The position numbers were made by a program, and so were the translations under genes. A model generated the notes under the pieces. That model worked only from the letters and a program-made list of their open reading frames with translations, searched no databases and had not been told where the DNA came from. Source: Mycolicibacterium rhodesiae JS60 (GTDB taxonomy: Bacteria > Actinomycetota > Actinomycetes > Mycobacteriales > Mycobacteriaceae). From it: a stretch of 64,000 bases of DNA. Positions 45,314 to 53,387 of this stretch are shown here, piece after piece. The DNA lies in assembly GCA_000230935.2 (NCBI GenBank), contig AGIQ01000001.1, forward strand, positions 1,116,001 through 1,180,000, given 5' to 3'. Each line of letters begins with the position of its first letter. Position 1 is the stretch's first letter.

Positions 45314-46687
45314 ATGGTCCAGACAGCCGAGGACATCACCGTAAGGGAGCTACCCCTGGCGCCGTTGAACCCGCTGCCGTATCGACAACAGGTCCGGGCG
45401 ATCAGGACTTTCCACGCCGGCGTGGAAACGCTGCGCAACGTGGGTGGACCGGTAACACGGCTCAGGCTTGGACCCCAATGGCTGATGCCGGCGGTGGTCG
45501 TCGCGAGCTCACCCCAAGCGGCCCGCGACATCCTGGGCCACAGTGGAGAGCGTGCCGACCGGGCGCGTGTGCACCACGAGACACGCAATCTGTTCGGCCC
45601 GAGCCTGTTCGACCTCGCCCATGAACCTTGGCTGCCGCGCCGACGCACTCTGCAGCCGATCTTCACCAAACAGCACGTCCGCGAATTCGGCGGACACATG
45701 GCCCAAGCCGCACAGTCAGTCATCGGCGACTGGGCCGACGGTACCCAAATCGACCTCGACACTGAATGCCGGCGGTTGACCCTGCGGGCGCTCGGCCGGT
45801 CGGTGCTCGGACTCGACCTCGACGAGCACGCCGACACCCTCGCCGCACCGGTGCGCAACGCCCTGGAATACGTGGCCGATCGAGCGCTCCGGCCTTTGCG
45901 CGCGCCGCGATGGTTGCCCACCCCGGCCCGCCGGCGAGCGTGCGCCGCCAGCGGTGACCTGCATCGACTCGCAGGTGAGATCCTGTGGTCCTGCCGCGCC
46001 GACCCGACCCGTGAGGCACCTCTTGTGCATGCGCTCATAGCCGCCCGCGATCCCGCCACCGGACGGGCGCTGTCCGACGACGAAATCCGCACCGAACTCG
46101 TTTCGTTTATGGTGGCCGGCCACGACACCACCGCCACCACGTTGGCCTACGCCCTATGGGCGCTGGGCCATCACCCTGAAATGCAGGACAAGGTCCGTGC
46201 CGAGGCCGTCCGCATCGGGGATCGCGAACTGACGCCCGACGACGCGTCCGACCTCAGATACACCGTTCAGGTGCTGCACGAGGCGCTGCGGCTGTGCCCA
46301 CCCGCGGCCGCGACCACAAGGACAGCACTGTGCGACTTCGAGGTCGGCGGCTACCGCGTCGAGGCCGGCACCATGCTGGTCGTTGGCATCTACGCGCTTC
46401 ATCGTGACCCCGCTCTGTGGGAGCACCCGCCGATCTTCGACCCCGACCGGTTCAATCCACAGAACTCCGCGGGCCGCGACCGCTGGCAATACCTGCCCTT
46501 CGGCGCCGGCCCGCGCTCCTGCATCGGTGACCATTTCGCGATGCTCGAAGCTACGCTTGCGTTGGCCACCATCGTCCGAGGTATCCAGATCCGATCCAGC
46601 GACCCGGAGTTCCCGATGATCGTGCCCTTCACCACCATCGCCGCAGCTCCGATCCGCGCCGAAGTGAAGGTCATCAACGAGCGCTAA
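45314..46687 (+). CDS. Cytochrome P450
   Basis: A 457-residue P450. I-helix AGHDTTATT with acid-alcohol residues, K-helix HEALRLCPP (ExxR), PERF-like DPDRFNPQN, and the haem-binding loop FGAGPRSCIGDHFA with the axial Cys. TAGGAGG lies 7 bases before ATG 45314. The subfamily is uncertain, and the substrate is not predictable; lipid or fatty-acid hydroxylation is typical for such mycobacterial enzymes. It is divergent from the cyclase/LuxR regulator (178 bases between starts), which may control it. The end overlaps mrx1 by 4 bases. Confidence 0.95.
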   Translation: MVQTAEDITVRELPLAPLNPLPYRQQVRAIRTFHAGVETLRNVGGPVTRLRLGPQWLMPAVVVASSPQAARDILGHSGERADRARVHHETRNLFGPSLFDLAHEPWLPRRRTLQPIFTKQHVREFGGHMAQAAQSVIGDWADGTQIDLDTECRRLTLRALGRSVLGLDLDEHADTLAAPVRNALEYVADRALRPLRAPRWLPTPARRRACAASGDLHRLAGEILWSCRADPTREAPLVHALIAARDPATGRALSDDEIRTELVSFMVAGHDTTATTLAYALWALGHHPEMQDKVRAEAVRIGDRELTPDDASDLRYTVQVLHEALRLCPPAAATTRTALCDFEVGGYRVEAGTMLVVGIYALHRDPALWEHPPIFDPDRFNPQNSAGRDRWQYLPFGAGPRSCIGDHFAMLEATLALATIVRGIQIRSSDPEFPMIVPFTTIAAAPIRAEVKVINER

Positions 46688-46935
46688 GAGGCCAGCTTGG
46701 CCTGGACTTCTTTGAGGCTGGGGTTGGTCAGCGCGCTGCCGTCAGCGAACTTCAGCGTCGGGACGGTCTGGTTGCCGTTGTTCACCGACATCACGAATTG
46801 AGCGGCGGCCGGGTCGTGCTCGATGTCGACCTCGGCGAAGGAGATCCCTGCTGACTTCAGTGCGGTCTTCAGGCGCTTGCAGTAGCCGCACCACACGGTG
46901 GAGTACATGGTGAGCTGGGGATCGTTGCCACTCAT
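46684..46935 (-). CDS. mrx1: Mycoredoxin Mrx1
   Basis: An 83-residue glutaredoxin-fold protein with active site CGYC (Cys16 and Cys19), equivalent to Rv3198A. It reduces mycothiol mixed disulfides. The cis-Pro segment QTVPTLKF and the downstream GSALTNPS complete the thioredoxin fold. The start is ATG 46935 (MSGNDPQLTMYSTVWC). It is divergent from uvrD2, with 62 bases between starts, and convergent with the P450 gene. Confidence 0.95.
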   Translation of the reverse strand: MSGNDPQLTMYSTVWCGYCKRLKTALKSAGISFAEVDIEHDPAAAQFVMSVNNGNQTVPTLKFADGSALTNPSLKEVQAKLAS

Positions 46936-46997
46936 GAGAGACGAACCTAGCGGAGCGCCGACATGCAATGTCCCCACCCCCTGCCAAGATGGACCGC

Positions 46998-49094
46998 ATG
47001 CCGGTGACCGTCGATCATCTGACCGGCCTCGACGACGAACAGCGCGAAGCCGTGCTGGCCGCTCGCGGGCCGTTGTGTGTGCTCGCCGGTGCCGGCACCG
47101 GTAAGACGCGCACCATCACCCACCGCATCGCGCACCTGGTCGCCAACGGTCACGTCGCCGCCGGCCAGGTGCTGGCGGTGACGTTCACGTCCCGTGCCGC
47201 CGGTGAGATGCGGGCGCGGTTGCGTGCCATGGATGCCGGTGGCGACGGAGTCGCGGTCGGCTCCGTGCAGGCGCTGACGTTCCACGCCGCGGCCCGCCGT
47301 CAGCTGCAGTACTTCTGGCCGCGGGTGGTCGGCGACACCCGCTGGGAGCTGCTGGACACCAAGTTCTCCGTCGTCGCGCAGGCCGCCAGCCGCAACCGGC
47401 TGCAGGTCAGCACCGACGACGTTCGCGATCTCGCGGGCGAAATCGAGTGGGCCAAAGCCTCGTTGATCAGTCCTGAGGGGTATGCCGCGGCGGTCGCGAA
47501 GGTTCAGCGAGACATTCCGCTGGACGCCGACAAGGTCGCCACCGTTTACGCCGGGTACGAAAAACTGAAGGCCAACCGCGACGGGGTCGCGCTGCTCGAT
47601 TTCGACGACCTGCTGCTGCACACCGCTGGAGCGATCGAGAACGACTCGGCGGTGGCGGCCGAATTCCGGGACCGTTACCGGTGTTTCGTCGTCGACGAGT
47701 ACCAGGACGTCACCCCGCTGCAGCAGCGCGTGCTCGACGCGTGGCTGGGCAACCGGGACGACCTGACCGTCGTCGGTGACGCCAACCAGACCATTTACTC
47801 GTTCACCGGTGCCTCGCCGCGCTTTCTGCTCGACTTCTCCCGGCAGTTCCCGGAGGCGACGGTGGTGCGCCTGGAGCGCGACTACCGCTCCACGCCGCAG
47901 GTGGTGTCGCTGGCCAACCGGGTGATCGCCGCCGCGCGGGGTCGGGTCGCCGGTAGCAAACTGCATCTGATCGGTCAGCGCGAGCCCGGCCCGTCGCCGA
48001 CCTTCCGTGAGCACCCCGACGAGGTCGCCGAGGCGACGGCTGTCGCGCGTTCGATCAAGCGGCTCGTCGAATCCGGAACGGCCCCAGCCGAAATCGCGGT
48101 GCTCTATCGCATCAACGCCCAATCCGAGGCGTACGAAGAGGCGCTGACGGAGGCCGGCATCCCGTTCCAGGTGCGTGGCGGTGAGGGGTTCTTCAGCCGC
48201 CAGGAGATCCGCCAGTCTCTGGTGGCGCTGCAACGCGCCGCGGAACGCCAAACCGAGGGCCCGCTGCCCGAGATCGTGCGACAGATCCTCGAACCGCTCG
48301 GGCTGACCGGCGAACCACCGGCCGGCACCAAGGCGCGTGAGCGGTGGGAGGCGCTGACCGCGCTGGCCGAACTGGTCGACGACGAGGTGGCCGCCCGCCC
48401 CCAGTTGGACCTGCCCGCGTTGGTGGCTGAACTGAGAGTGCGTGCCGATGCTCGGCATCCTCCCGTGGTGCAGGGTGTGACATTGGCATCGCTGCATGCC
48501 GCCAAGGGTTTGGAATGGGATGCGGTGTACCTGGTTGGTCTGGCCGATGGCACGCTGCCGATCTCGCACGCGCTGGCCCACGGCCCGGACAGCGAGGCGG
48601 TGGAGGAGGAGCGACGCCTGCTGTATGTCGGAATCACCCGGGCCCGAGTGCATTTGGAGCTCAGCTGGGCGCTGGCCCGCACGCCGGGTGGGCGGCAGGG
48701 CCGGCGTCCGTCGCGGTTCCTCAACGGCATCGCGCCGCAGGCCCAGTCCGAGCCGACGCCGAACAAGCCGCGCCGCCAGAAGGGTGCCACCCCGCGCTGC
48801 CGGGTGTGCAATGCGGTGTTGACCACGGCGCCGTCAATCATGTTGCGGCGCTGCGAAACATGCTCGGTCGACGTCGACGACGAACTGCTGGCCCAGCTCA
48901 AGGACTGGCGCCTGCGCACCGCCAAGGAACTGAAAGTTCCTGCCTACGTGGTCTTCACCGACAACACGCTGATCGCGATCGCCGAGTCGTTACCGTCGGA
49001 CGACGCGGCGCTGGTGGCGATCCCCGGCATCGGAGCCCGCAAGCTCGAGCAGTTCGGCCCGGACGTGCTCGACCTGGTGCGCGCCCGCCAATAG
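46998..49094 (+). CDS. uvrD2: UvrD2 superfamily 1 DNA helicase with zinc and HRDC domains
   Basis: A 698-residue helicase, equivalent to Rv3198c. Walker [20 protein letters not shown] near residue 26, motif [15 protein letters not shown], motif [17 protein letters not shown], motif [18 protein letters not shown], motif [16 protein letters not shown] Cys4 zinc site (CRVCNAV...RRCETC) near 600-625 is followed by a C-terminal HRDC domain. The zinc motif is known to be needed for helicase activity in mycobacterial UvrD2. ATG 46998 is chosen; ATG 46989 is in frame. Essential in M. tuberculosis. Confidence 0.95.
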   Translation: MPVTVDHLTGLDDEQREAVLAARGPLCVLAGAGTGKTRTITHRIAHLVANGHVAAGQVLAVTFTSRAAGEMRARLRAMDAGGDGVAVGSVQALTFHAAARRQLQYFWPRVVGDTRWELLDTKFSVVAQAASRNRLQVSTDDVRDLAGEIEWAKASLISPEGYAAAVAKVQRDIPLDADKVATVYAGYEKLKANRDGVALLDFDDLLLHTAGAIENDSAVAAEFRDRYRCFVVDEYQDVTPLQQRVLDAWLGNRDDLTVVGDANQTIYSFTGASPRFLLDFSRQFPEATVVRLERDYRSTPQVVSLANRVIAAARGRVAGSKLHLIGQREPGPSPTFREHPDEVAEATAVARSIKRLVESGTAPAEIAVLYRINAQSEAYEEALTEAGIPFQVRGGEGFFSRQEIRQSLVALQRAAERQTEGPLPEIVRQILEPLGLTGEPPAGTKARERWEALTALAELVDDEVAARPQLDLPALVAELRVRADARHPPVVQGVTLASLHAAKGLEWDAVYLVGLADGTLPISHALAHGPDSEAVEEERRLLYVGITRARVHLELSWALARTPGGRQGRRPSRFLNGIAPQAQSEPTPNKPRRQKGATPRCRVCNAVLTTAPSIMLRRCETCSVDVDDELLAQLKDWRLRTAKELKVPAYVVFTDNTLIAIAESLPSDDAALVAIPGIGARKLEQFGPDVLDLVRARQ

Positions 49095-49107
49095 TGGGCC
49101 GGTCAGG

Positions 49108-49539
49108 TCAGGGATGGCCGGGGCCGTAGTTCACCGTCCTGGTGGTCGAGTTGGTCCCGTTATCGGCGATTCCGGGAGTTCCCCCGCCGGTGTAGCTGCT
49201 GACGTCGCCGACGCCGAGGCTCGCCGTGCCGCCCGGGTTGTTGACTGTGGCGCCGCCGGTGTAGCTCGACGGCCCCCCGACTCCGACCGAAGCGTTTGCG
49301 CAGATGTTGGCCGGGAAAGCGCCTGCCGCTGTCGGCGACTCGCTGCACAGGTTGTTCGACGTCGAACCCCCCGTGTAACTGGACGCGTCGCCGACGCCGG
49401 CGGTGGGCCCGAAGCCGGCACCAGTCACCGCCCCGGATTCGCCGTCGGCCCACGCCGCCGCCTGGGGTAGCCCGGCGAGTGAGATCACGACGGACCCAGC
49501 TGCCAGCCCGATGGTTCGAACAATTTGGCGTGTGTTCAT
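49108..49539 (-). CDS. Secreted Gly/Ser/Thr-rich repeat protein, unknown function
   Basis: A 143-residue protein with a signal peptide (TRQIVRTIGLAAGSVVISLAG, cleavage probably after AAAWA at 31). The mature part has three copies of GVGxxSSYTGG (residues 48-58, 86-96, 109-119), two of them followed by a short Thr/Asn-Asn end. Two Cys residues (65, 80) may bond. No family is recognised. It is convergent with uvrD2. The 287 bases between its start and the tpx stop (49540-49826) hold only the hairpin at 49775-49813. Confidence 0.75.
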   Translation of the reverse strand: MNTRQIVRTIGLAAGSVVISLAGLPQAAAWADGESGAVTGAGFGPTAGVGDASSYTGGSTSNNLCSESPTAAGAFPANICANASVGVGGPSSYTGGATVNNPGGTASLGVGDVSSYTGGGTPGIADNGTNSTTRTVNYGPGHP

Positions 49540-49774
49540 TGTTCAGCACCCCTTCGTTCACCGTTTGTTCACTCAGGGTAGCCCCGTGTACGCCTAACCG
49601 AGTGCAAACGGGCGGCGAAGGAGGCGATCACGCAACCGCCGCAGTCAATGCGACAAACCGACCCTCGCCAGTAGCCGGCTGCGGTGATGAATCAGATTCT
49701 GTTTGACGTCATTCGGACCGCCTGGCGCATTCGTCGAGACGGGCCACGGAGTCCAGAAGTAGGGCGCGCGACGT

Positions 49775-49813
49775 CACCGCACAAGGATGCGGTATCGGCA
49801 TCCCTGTGCGGTG
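49775..49813 (-). terminator. Hairpin terminator downstream of tpx
   Basis: A 9-bp outer stem caccgcaca/tgtgcggtg, one mismatch and a 6-bp inner stem ggatgc/gcatcc close a 7-base loop. It begins 14 bases after the tpx stop on the minus strand. There is no clear U-tract, which is common for mycobacterial terminators. Confidence 0.65.
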
Positions 49814-49826
49814 TCGTCCGCTTGGG

Positions 49827-50321
49827 TCAGCCCAGGGCGGCCAGCGCCGCGTCGTAGTTGGGCTCTTGGCCGATCTCGGGAACCAGTTCGGTGTAGGCGA
49901 CCTTGCCGTCGGCACCGACGACGACGACGGCCCGGCCGAGCAGGCCCGCCATCGGACCGTCGGTGATCGTGATGCCGTAGTCCTCACCGAAGCTGCTGCG
50001 GAACGCCGACGCCGACACGACGTTCTCGATGCCCTCGGCACCACAGAACCGCTTCTGCGCGAACGGCAGATCCTTCGACACGTTCACCACCGGCGCACCG
50101 GTGGCCGCCGCACGCTCGTTGAACGTCCGCACGCTGGTGGCGCACACCGGGGTGTCGACCGACGGGAAGATGTTGAGCACCACGGCTTTTCCGTCGAACT
50201 GGCCGCTGCTCACGGAGCCGAGGTCGGTGCCGGTCAGGTCGAAGGCGGGGGCCTGGGCGCCGACGGCGGGCAGGTCTCCAATGGTGTTGATCGGGTTTCC
50301 ACGCAGGGTTATCTGTGCCAT
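49827..50321 (-). CDS. tpx: Thiol peroxidase Tpx (atypical 2-Cys peroxiredoxin)
   Basis: A 164-residue peroxiredoxin. The peroxidatic Cys60 lies in PSVDTPVCATSVRTFNE and the resolving Cys93 in KRFCGAEG, as in M. tuberculosis Tpx (Rv1932). It reduces peroxides with thioredoxin. In H37Rv tpx is far away (Rv1932), so this copy is placed differently. ATG 50321 is followed by the conserved MAQITLRGNPINTIGDLP. Divergent from the whiB7 leader. Confidence 0.96.
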   Translation of the reverse strand: MAQITLRGNPINTIGDLPAVGAQAPAFDLTGTDLGSVSSGQFDGKAVVLNIFPSVDTPVCATSVRTFNERAAATGAPVVNVSKDLPFAQKRFCGAEGIENVVSASAFRSSFGEDYGITITDGPMAGLLGRAVVVVGADGKVAYTELVPEIGQEPNYDAALAALG

Positions 50322-50428
50322 GGCAATCAGTTTGTCAGGGCCGGTGGGCCGGCCGCTGGCCGGGTCATTCGCCGAAGTGCGATCCCGGCGCTCCCAACGG
50401 CCAGGCCGAACCGCAAAACCGCAGGTCA

Positions 50429-50467
50429 GAAAATCGCTTGTGCCGAAATCGTGTTAGGGTTTAGCCT
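50429..50467 (+). promoter_or_regulatory. whiB7 promoter with AT-rich WhiB7-binding block
   Basis: GAAAAT (50429-50434), then 3 bases, then TTGTGC as -35 (50438-50443), an 18-base spacer and TAGCCT as -10 (50462-50467). An AT-rich block three bases upstream of -35 is the feature read by the WhiB7 AT-hook in its autoregulated promoter. The predicted start is about 385 bases before whiB7, leaving a long leader. Confidence 0.65.
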
Positions 50468-50531
50468 CGATTCATCAATCCTGTGCCGATCGATGGCTAC
50501 AGGGCGGCGTGAGGAAAGGAGGGGCCTGAAG

Positions 50532-50720
50532 ATGAGCACCACAACCGCTGAATTCGGCGTAGCTGGCATGGCGCATCGCGCATGGTCCTACCTGGCCGTC
50601 GCGTTGAACCCCTCGCATACCGCTCATGCCGCCGGCGCAGCTGCCGCCATTGCGGCGCAGCGTAAGCGTCGCGCCAACGCCGCCCCGACGATCGCGTCCG
50701 TGGACAGGAGCTTCATTTAG
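50532..50720 (+). CDS. uORF in the whiB7 leader (62 codons)
   Basis: A short reading frame with an excellent AAAGGAGGGG ribosome binding site 7 bases before ATG 50532. The peptide begins MSTTTAEFGVAGMAHRAW and ends RSFI. Its stop codon (50718-50720) lies in the loop of a hairpin (50707-50729), just upstream of the intrinsic terminator. Upstream reading frames that sense blocked translation and release whiB7 attenuation have been described in mycobacteria and for Streptomyces wblC; this is the matching element. The peptide itself need not have a function. Confidence 0.75.
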   Translation: MSTTTAEFGVAGMAHRAWSYLAVALNPSHTAHAAGAAAAIAAQRKRRANAAPTIASVDRSFI

Positions 50721-50744
50721 GAAAGCTCCCAGACGAGAGCCTCT

Positions 50745-50786
50745 GGCCACGGACCCGATGTCAACGGATCCGTGGCCTTTCTGATT
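50745..50786 (+). terminator. Intrinsic terminator/attenuator in the whiB7 leader
   Basis: Stem ggccacgga (50745-50753) pairs with tccgtggcc (50769-50777) and is extended by two G-C pairs, followed by TTTCTGATTT. It lies 25 bases after the uORF stop and about 75 bases before whiB7. A ribosome stalled on the uORF would change folding of this region, so transcription would read on into whiB7. Confidence 0.75.
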
Positions 50787-50859
50787 TCAGCAGAAACCTG
50801 GTCCCGGATCCCTCTCAACAGAGATAGAGCCATTCGACCAGGAAGCAGGTGAGCGAGAC

Positions 50860-51129
50860 ATGTCGGCATCGACAGTCCGCCAGGAGAAGCTGCCGGTGTT
50901 GCCGTGCCACGTCGGGAATCCCGACTTGTGGTTCGCCGAGAACCCGATGGACCTGGAGCGCGCCAAGGTGCTCTGCGGGGAATGTCCGATCCGGCGGCAG
51001 TGCCTTGCCGCCGCACTGGATCGCGGTGAGCCCTGGGGTGTCTGGGGCGGCGAGATCTTCGAACGGGGCAGCGTCGTGGAGCGCAAGCGGCCGCGCGGGC
51101 GGCCACGCAAGGACGTGATCGCGGCCTGA
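50860..51129 (+). CDS. whiB7: Antibiotic-resistance regulator WhiB7
   Basis: An 89-residue Wbl transcription factor. The 4Fe-4S ligands are Cys16, Cys39, Cys42 and Cys48, the turn is GVWGGE, and the C-terminal AT-hook is RPRGRPRK. It binds the primary sigma factor and switches on intrinsic resistance genes to ribosome-targeting antibiotics in mycobacteria. Expression is set by the leader described at 50429-50786. It is convergent with the ABC1 gene, with a hairpin between them. Confidence 0.97.
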   Translation: MSASTVRQEKLPVLPCHVGNPDLWFAENPMDLERAKVLCGECPIRRQCLAAALDRGEPWGVWGGEIFERGSVVERKRPRGRPRKDVIAA

Positions 51130-51141
51130 GGTGTCGTCGGT

Positions 51142-51170
51142 CCCGAACCCGTTTAGTGCACGGGTTCGGG
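51142..51170. terminator. Hairpin between convergent whiB7 and ABC1-kinase genes
   Basis: An 11-bp perfect stem cccgaacccgt (51142-51152) / acgggttcggg (51160-51170) with a 7-base loop. The loop contains the stop codon of the ABC1 gene, and the right arm is the end of its coding region. It can serve both strands as a terminator. Confidence 0.7.
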
Positions 51171-52478
51171 TTCGACGAAACCTGGCACCAACTCGGCGGC
51201 GAGGGCACGGGTCGGGACGTGGGCGTCGAGCTGGCAGGAGATCGCCACGGTCGACGCGATCACCCGCAGCGGGATCGCCAGCTTCGCGGGCAGATCCATC
51301 GACCGGGCGGTCCTGATTTGCGCGGCCGAGACATTCATATTCGCCGCTGCCATCTTCTGCAGCCATCGGCGGGTGTAGTGGAAGACCTCGACCTCGATCG
51401 GTTCCACGTATTGGCGCAGCATGTCGTCGATTTCGCTGGCCGACACCTGCTCACCCTTCTGGATGAAGCCGACCCGCTCCATCGTGGGCAGCAGTTCGTC
51501 GTAATTCTTGTCGCGGGCCAGGCAGATGATCTGGCCGATCTCGACGGGCAGTCCGTCCGGCAGCGGACCCACCGCGCCGAAGTCGATGACGCCCATCCGG
51601 CCGTCGGGCAGCATCATGAAATTCCCGGGATGCGCGTCGCCGTGCATCATGCCGAGCCGTGACGGGGCATCGAAGGTGAGCTCGATAAGCCTTGTGCCGC
51701 AAAGGTCTCGCTCGTCGGGAGTGCCGTCGCGGATGATGTGCGCCATCGGCACGCCGTCGATCCACTCGGTGATCATCACCTTGGGTGCGCTGGCCACCAC
51801 GTGCGGCACGACGAAGTGCGGATGCCCCTCGTAGGCCTTGGCGAAGGCGCGCTGGTTGTCGGCTTCGAGCCGGTAGTCGAGCTCCATCTCGGTGCGCTCG
51901 ATCAGCTCATCGACCACGCCCTGCACGTCGGCGCCGGGGGCGAGCTGCTTGAACACACTGACCAAGCGCTGCATGGTCTTCAGGTCGGCGCGCAGAGCCT
52001 CGTCGGCGCCGGGGTATTGGATCTTGACTGCGACCTCGCGACCGTCCGACCACACGCCCTTGTGCACCTGGCCGATGCTGGCCGACGCGACCGGGGTGTC
52101 GTCGAACGAGCTGAACCGCTCACGCCATTTGGTGCCGAGCTGGCCGTCGAGCACCCGGTGCACCTTGGCCGCGGGCAGCGGCGGGGCGTCCTTCTGCAGC
52201 TTGGTCAATGCCTCGCGGTAGGGCTCGCCGAACTCGGCGGGGATCGCGGCTTCCATCACCGACAGCGCCTGGCCGACCTTCATGGCGCCGCCCTTGAGCT
52301 CACCGAGCACGGTGAACAACTGGTTGGCGGCCTTCTCCAACAGCTCGGCCTGGACCTCGTCTTTCGACTTGCCGGTCAGTCGTTTGCCAAAGCCCAGCGC
52401 CGCCCGGCCGGCAAAGCCGACCGGGATGGACGCCAGCTTGACGTTGCGGGCCGCTCGGCCGCGCTTGATATCTGCCAC
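51153..52478 (-). CDS. ABC1/AarF-family atypical kinase (Rv3197-like)
   Basis: A 441-residue UbiB/ABC1-type protein. The family-specific KxGQ segment is MKVGQALSVMEA near residue 77, followed by VAVKIQYPG (ATP-binding Lys), HGDAHPGNFMM (catalytic loop) and VIDFGAVG (metal Asp). Such kinases support lipid or quinone pathways; the substrate is not known, and mycobacterial Rv3197 has been linked with antibiotic tolerance. The start is GTG 52478. It is the last gene of the Rv3195-Rv3196-Rv3197 cassette, next to whiB7 as in H37Rv. Confidence 0.9.
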   Translation of the reverse strand: MADIKRGRAARNVKLASIPVGFAGRAALGFGKRLTGKSKDEVQAELLEKAANQLFTVLGELKGGAMKVGQALSVMEAAIPAEFGEPYREALTKLQKDAPPLPAAKVHRVLDGQLGTKWRERFSSFDDTPVASASIGQVHKGVWSDGREVAVKIQYPGADEALRADLKTMQRLVSVFKQLAPGADVQGVVDELIERTEMELDYRLEADNQRAFAKAYEGHPHFVVPHVVASAPKVMITEWIDGVPMAHIIRDGTPDERDLCGTRLIELTFDAPSRLGMMHGDAHPGNFMMLPDGRMGVIDFGAVGPLPDGLPVEIGQIICLARDKNYDELLPTMERVGFIQKGEQVSASEIDDMLRQYVEPIEVEVFHYTRRWLQKMAAANMNVSAAQIRTARSMDLPAKLAIPLRVIASTVAISCQLDAHVPTRALAAELVPGFVEPEPVH

Positions 52479-52521
52479 GCCCCCATCATCCCTGACGAAC
52501 ATCTCCTGGCAACCACCGATA

Positions 52522-53352
52522 TCAGCATTGGCAGTTCGGATGCCGCGACCAGCGACGAGCCGAGATCGTGTTGCTGTTCACGTCGACCTGCAGGGTGGTG
52601 TTGAGCGTGGCCGGGGGCGCTCCGGCGGCCTCCTGCCCGCGAACCGCGGTGATGATTTGCTGCAGCTGGGCCAGCGCCACGGCCGCGGTCGCCAGCACGG
52701 TCGGGCGGTCGGCGCTGCCGATCACGTCCCGTAGCTGTGCGGCCACCGCCGGCCAGGCCCCGTCGCGGTCGGTGCGGTGCAGGTCCGCGCATGCCAGGCA
52801 GCTCGTCACACCGGGGATCACCAGCGGCCCGACCAACCCGGCGCCGTCGCGCACCCGCACCGGCAGGTGCGGCACCCCGGCGCCGTGCAGATCCCGGACC
52901 AGCCGGGGGTCGGCGACCAGATAGTCGCTGAGCACCACCATGTCCGCGGTCGACGCCGACACCGAGGCGTTGGCGTGGCTGGTGTGCGCGAGCCGTGCCC
53001 CGGAGCGCCGCAACGCCTCGACCATCAGGTCGGTCAGCGGGCCGCGGCCGTGGACCCGGATCGACAGCGCCCGGGCCGCGGGCTGACGGGCCCGGCCGCG
53101 GACCACGCCCCGGTTCACCAGGGCTTTCAGGATCTGTTCGATGTGGCCGGCCAGTCCGTGGGTGGCGGCCAGCCGGTGCAGTTCGGTGATGCCGAGCGGA
53201 ACCTGCATGCCGCGCAGCAGCGCGGCCAGCGCGGCGGGTGTCGCACCGTCAGGCGGGCGGACCAGCACGGCGCGGCGGGGATCCCAGCCCACCTGGACCG
53301 CGCCGTCGGGTCGCAATAGCACCGGCATCGCCGGGTCGAGTGCGTAGAGCAC
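52522..53352 (-). CDS. E1/ThiF-like protein related to TOMM cyclodehydratase partners (Rv3196-like)
   Basis: About 276 residues. An N-terminal winged-helix-like part precedes a Rossmann-type segment (SIRVHGRGPLTDLMVEALRRSG). There is a probable zinc site: CLACADLH near residue 192 and the last residues NCQC. This layout resembles the peptide-binding E1-like partner of azoline-forming cyclodehydratases, but no precursor peptide or cyclodehydratase gene is visible. The start is GTG 53352; TTG 53373 is also in frame. The middle gene of a conserved three-gene set. Confidence 0.75.
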   Translation of the reverse strand: MLYALDPAMPVLLRPDGAVQVGWDPRRAVLVRPPDGATPAALAALLRGMQVPLGITELHRLAATHGLAGHIEQILKALVNRGVVRGRARQPAARALSIRVHGRGPLTDLMVEALRRSGARLAHTSHANASVSASTADMVVLSDYLVADPRLVRDLHGAGVPHLPVRVRDGAGLVGPLVIPGVTSCLACADLHRTDRDGAWPAVAAQLRDVIGSADRPTVLATAAVALAQLQQIITAVRGQEAAGAPPATLNTTLQVDVNSNTISARRWSRHPNCQC

Positions 53353-53387
53353 CTGCCGACTGTGGCACCACAAGGGTGCCGGGCGGC

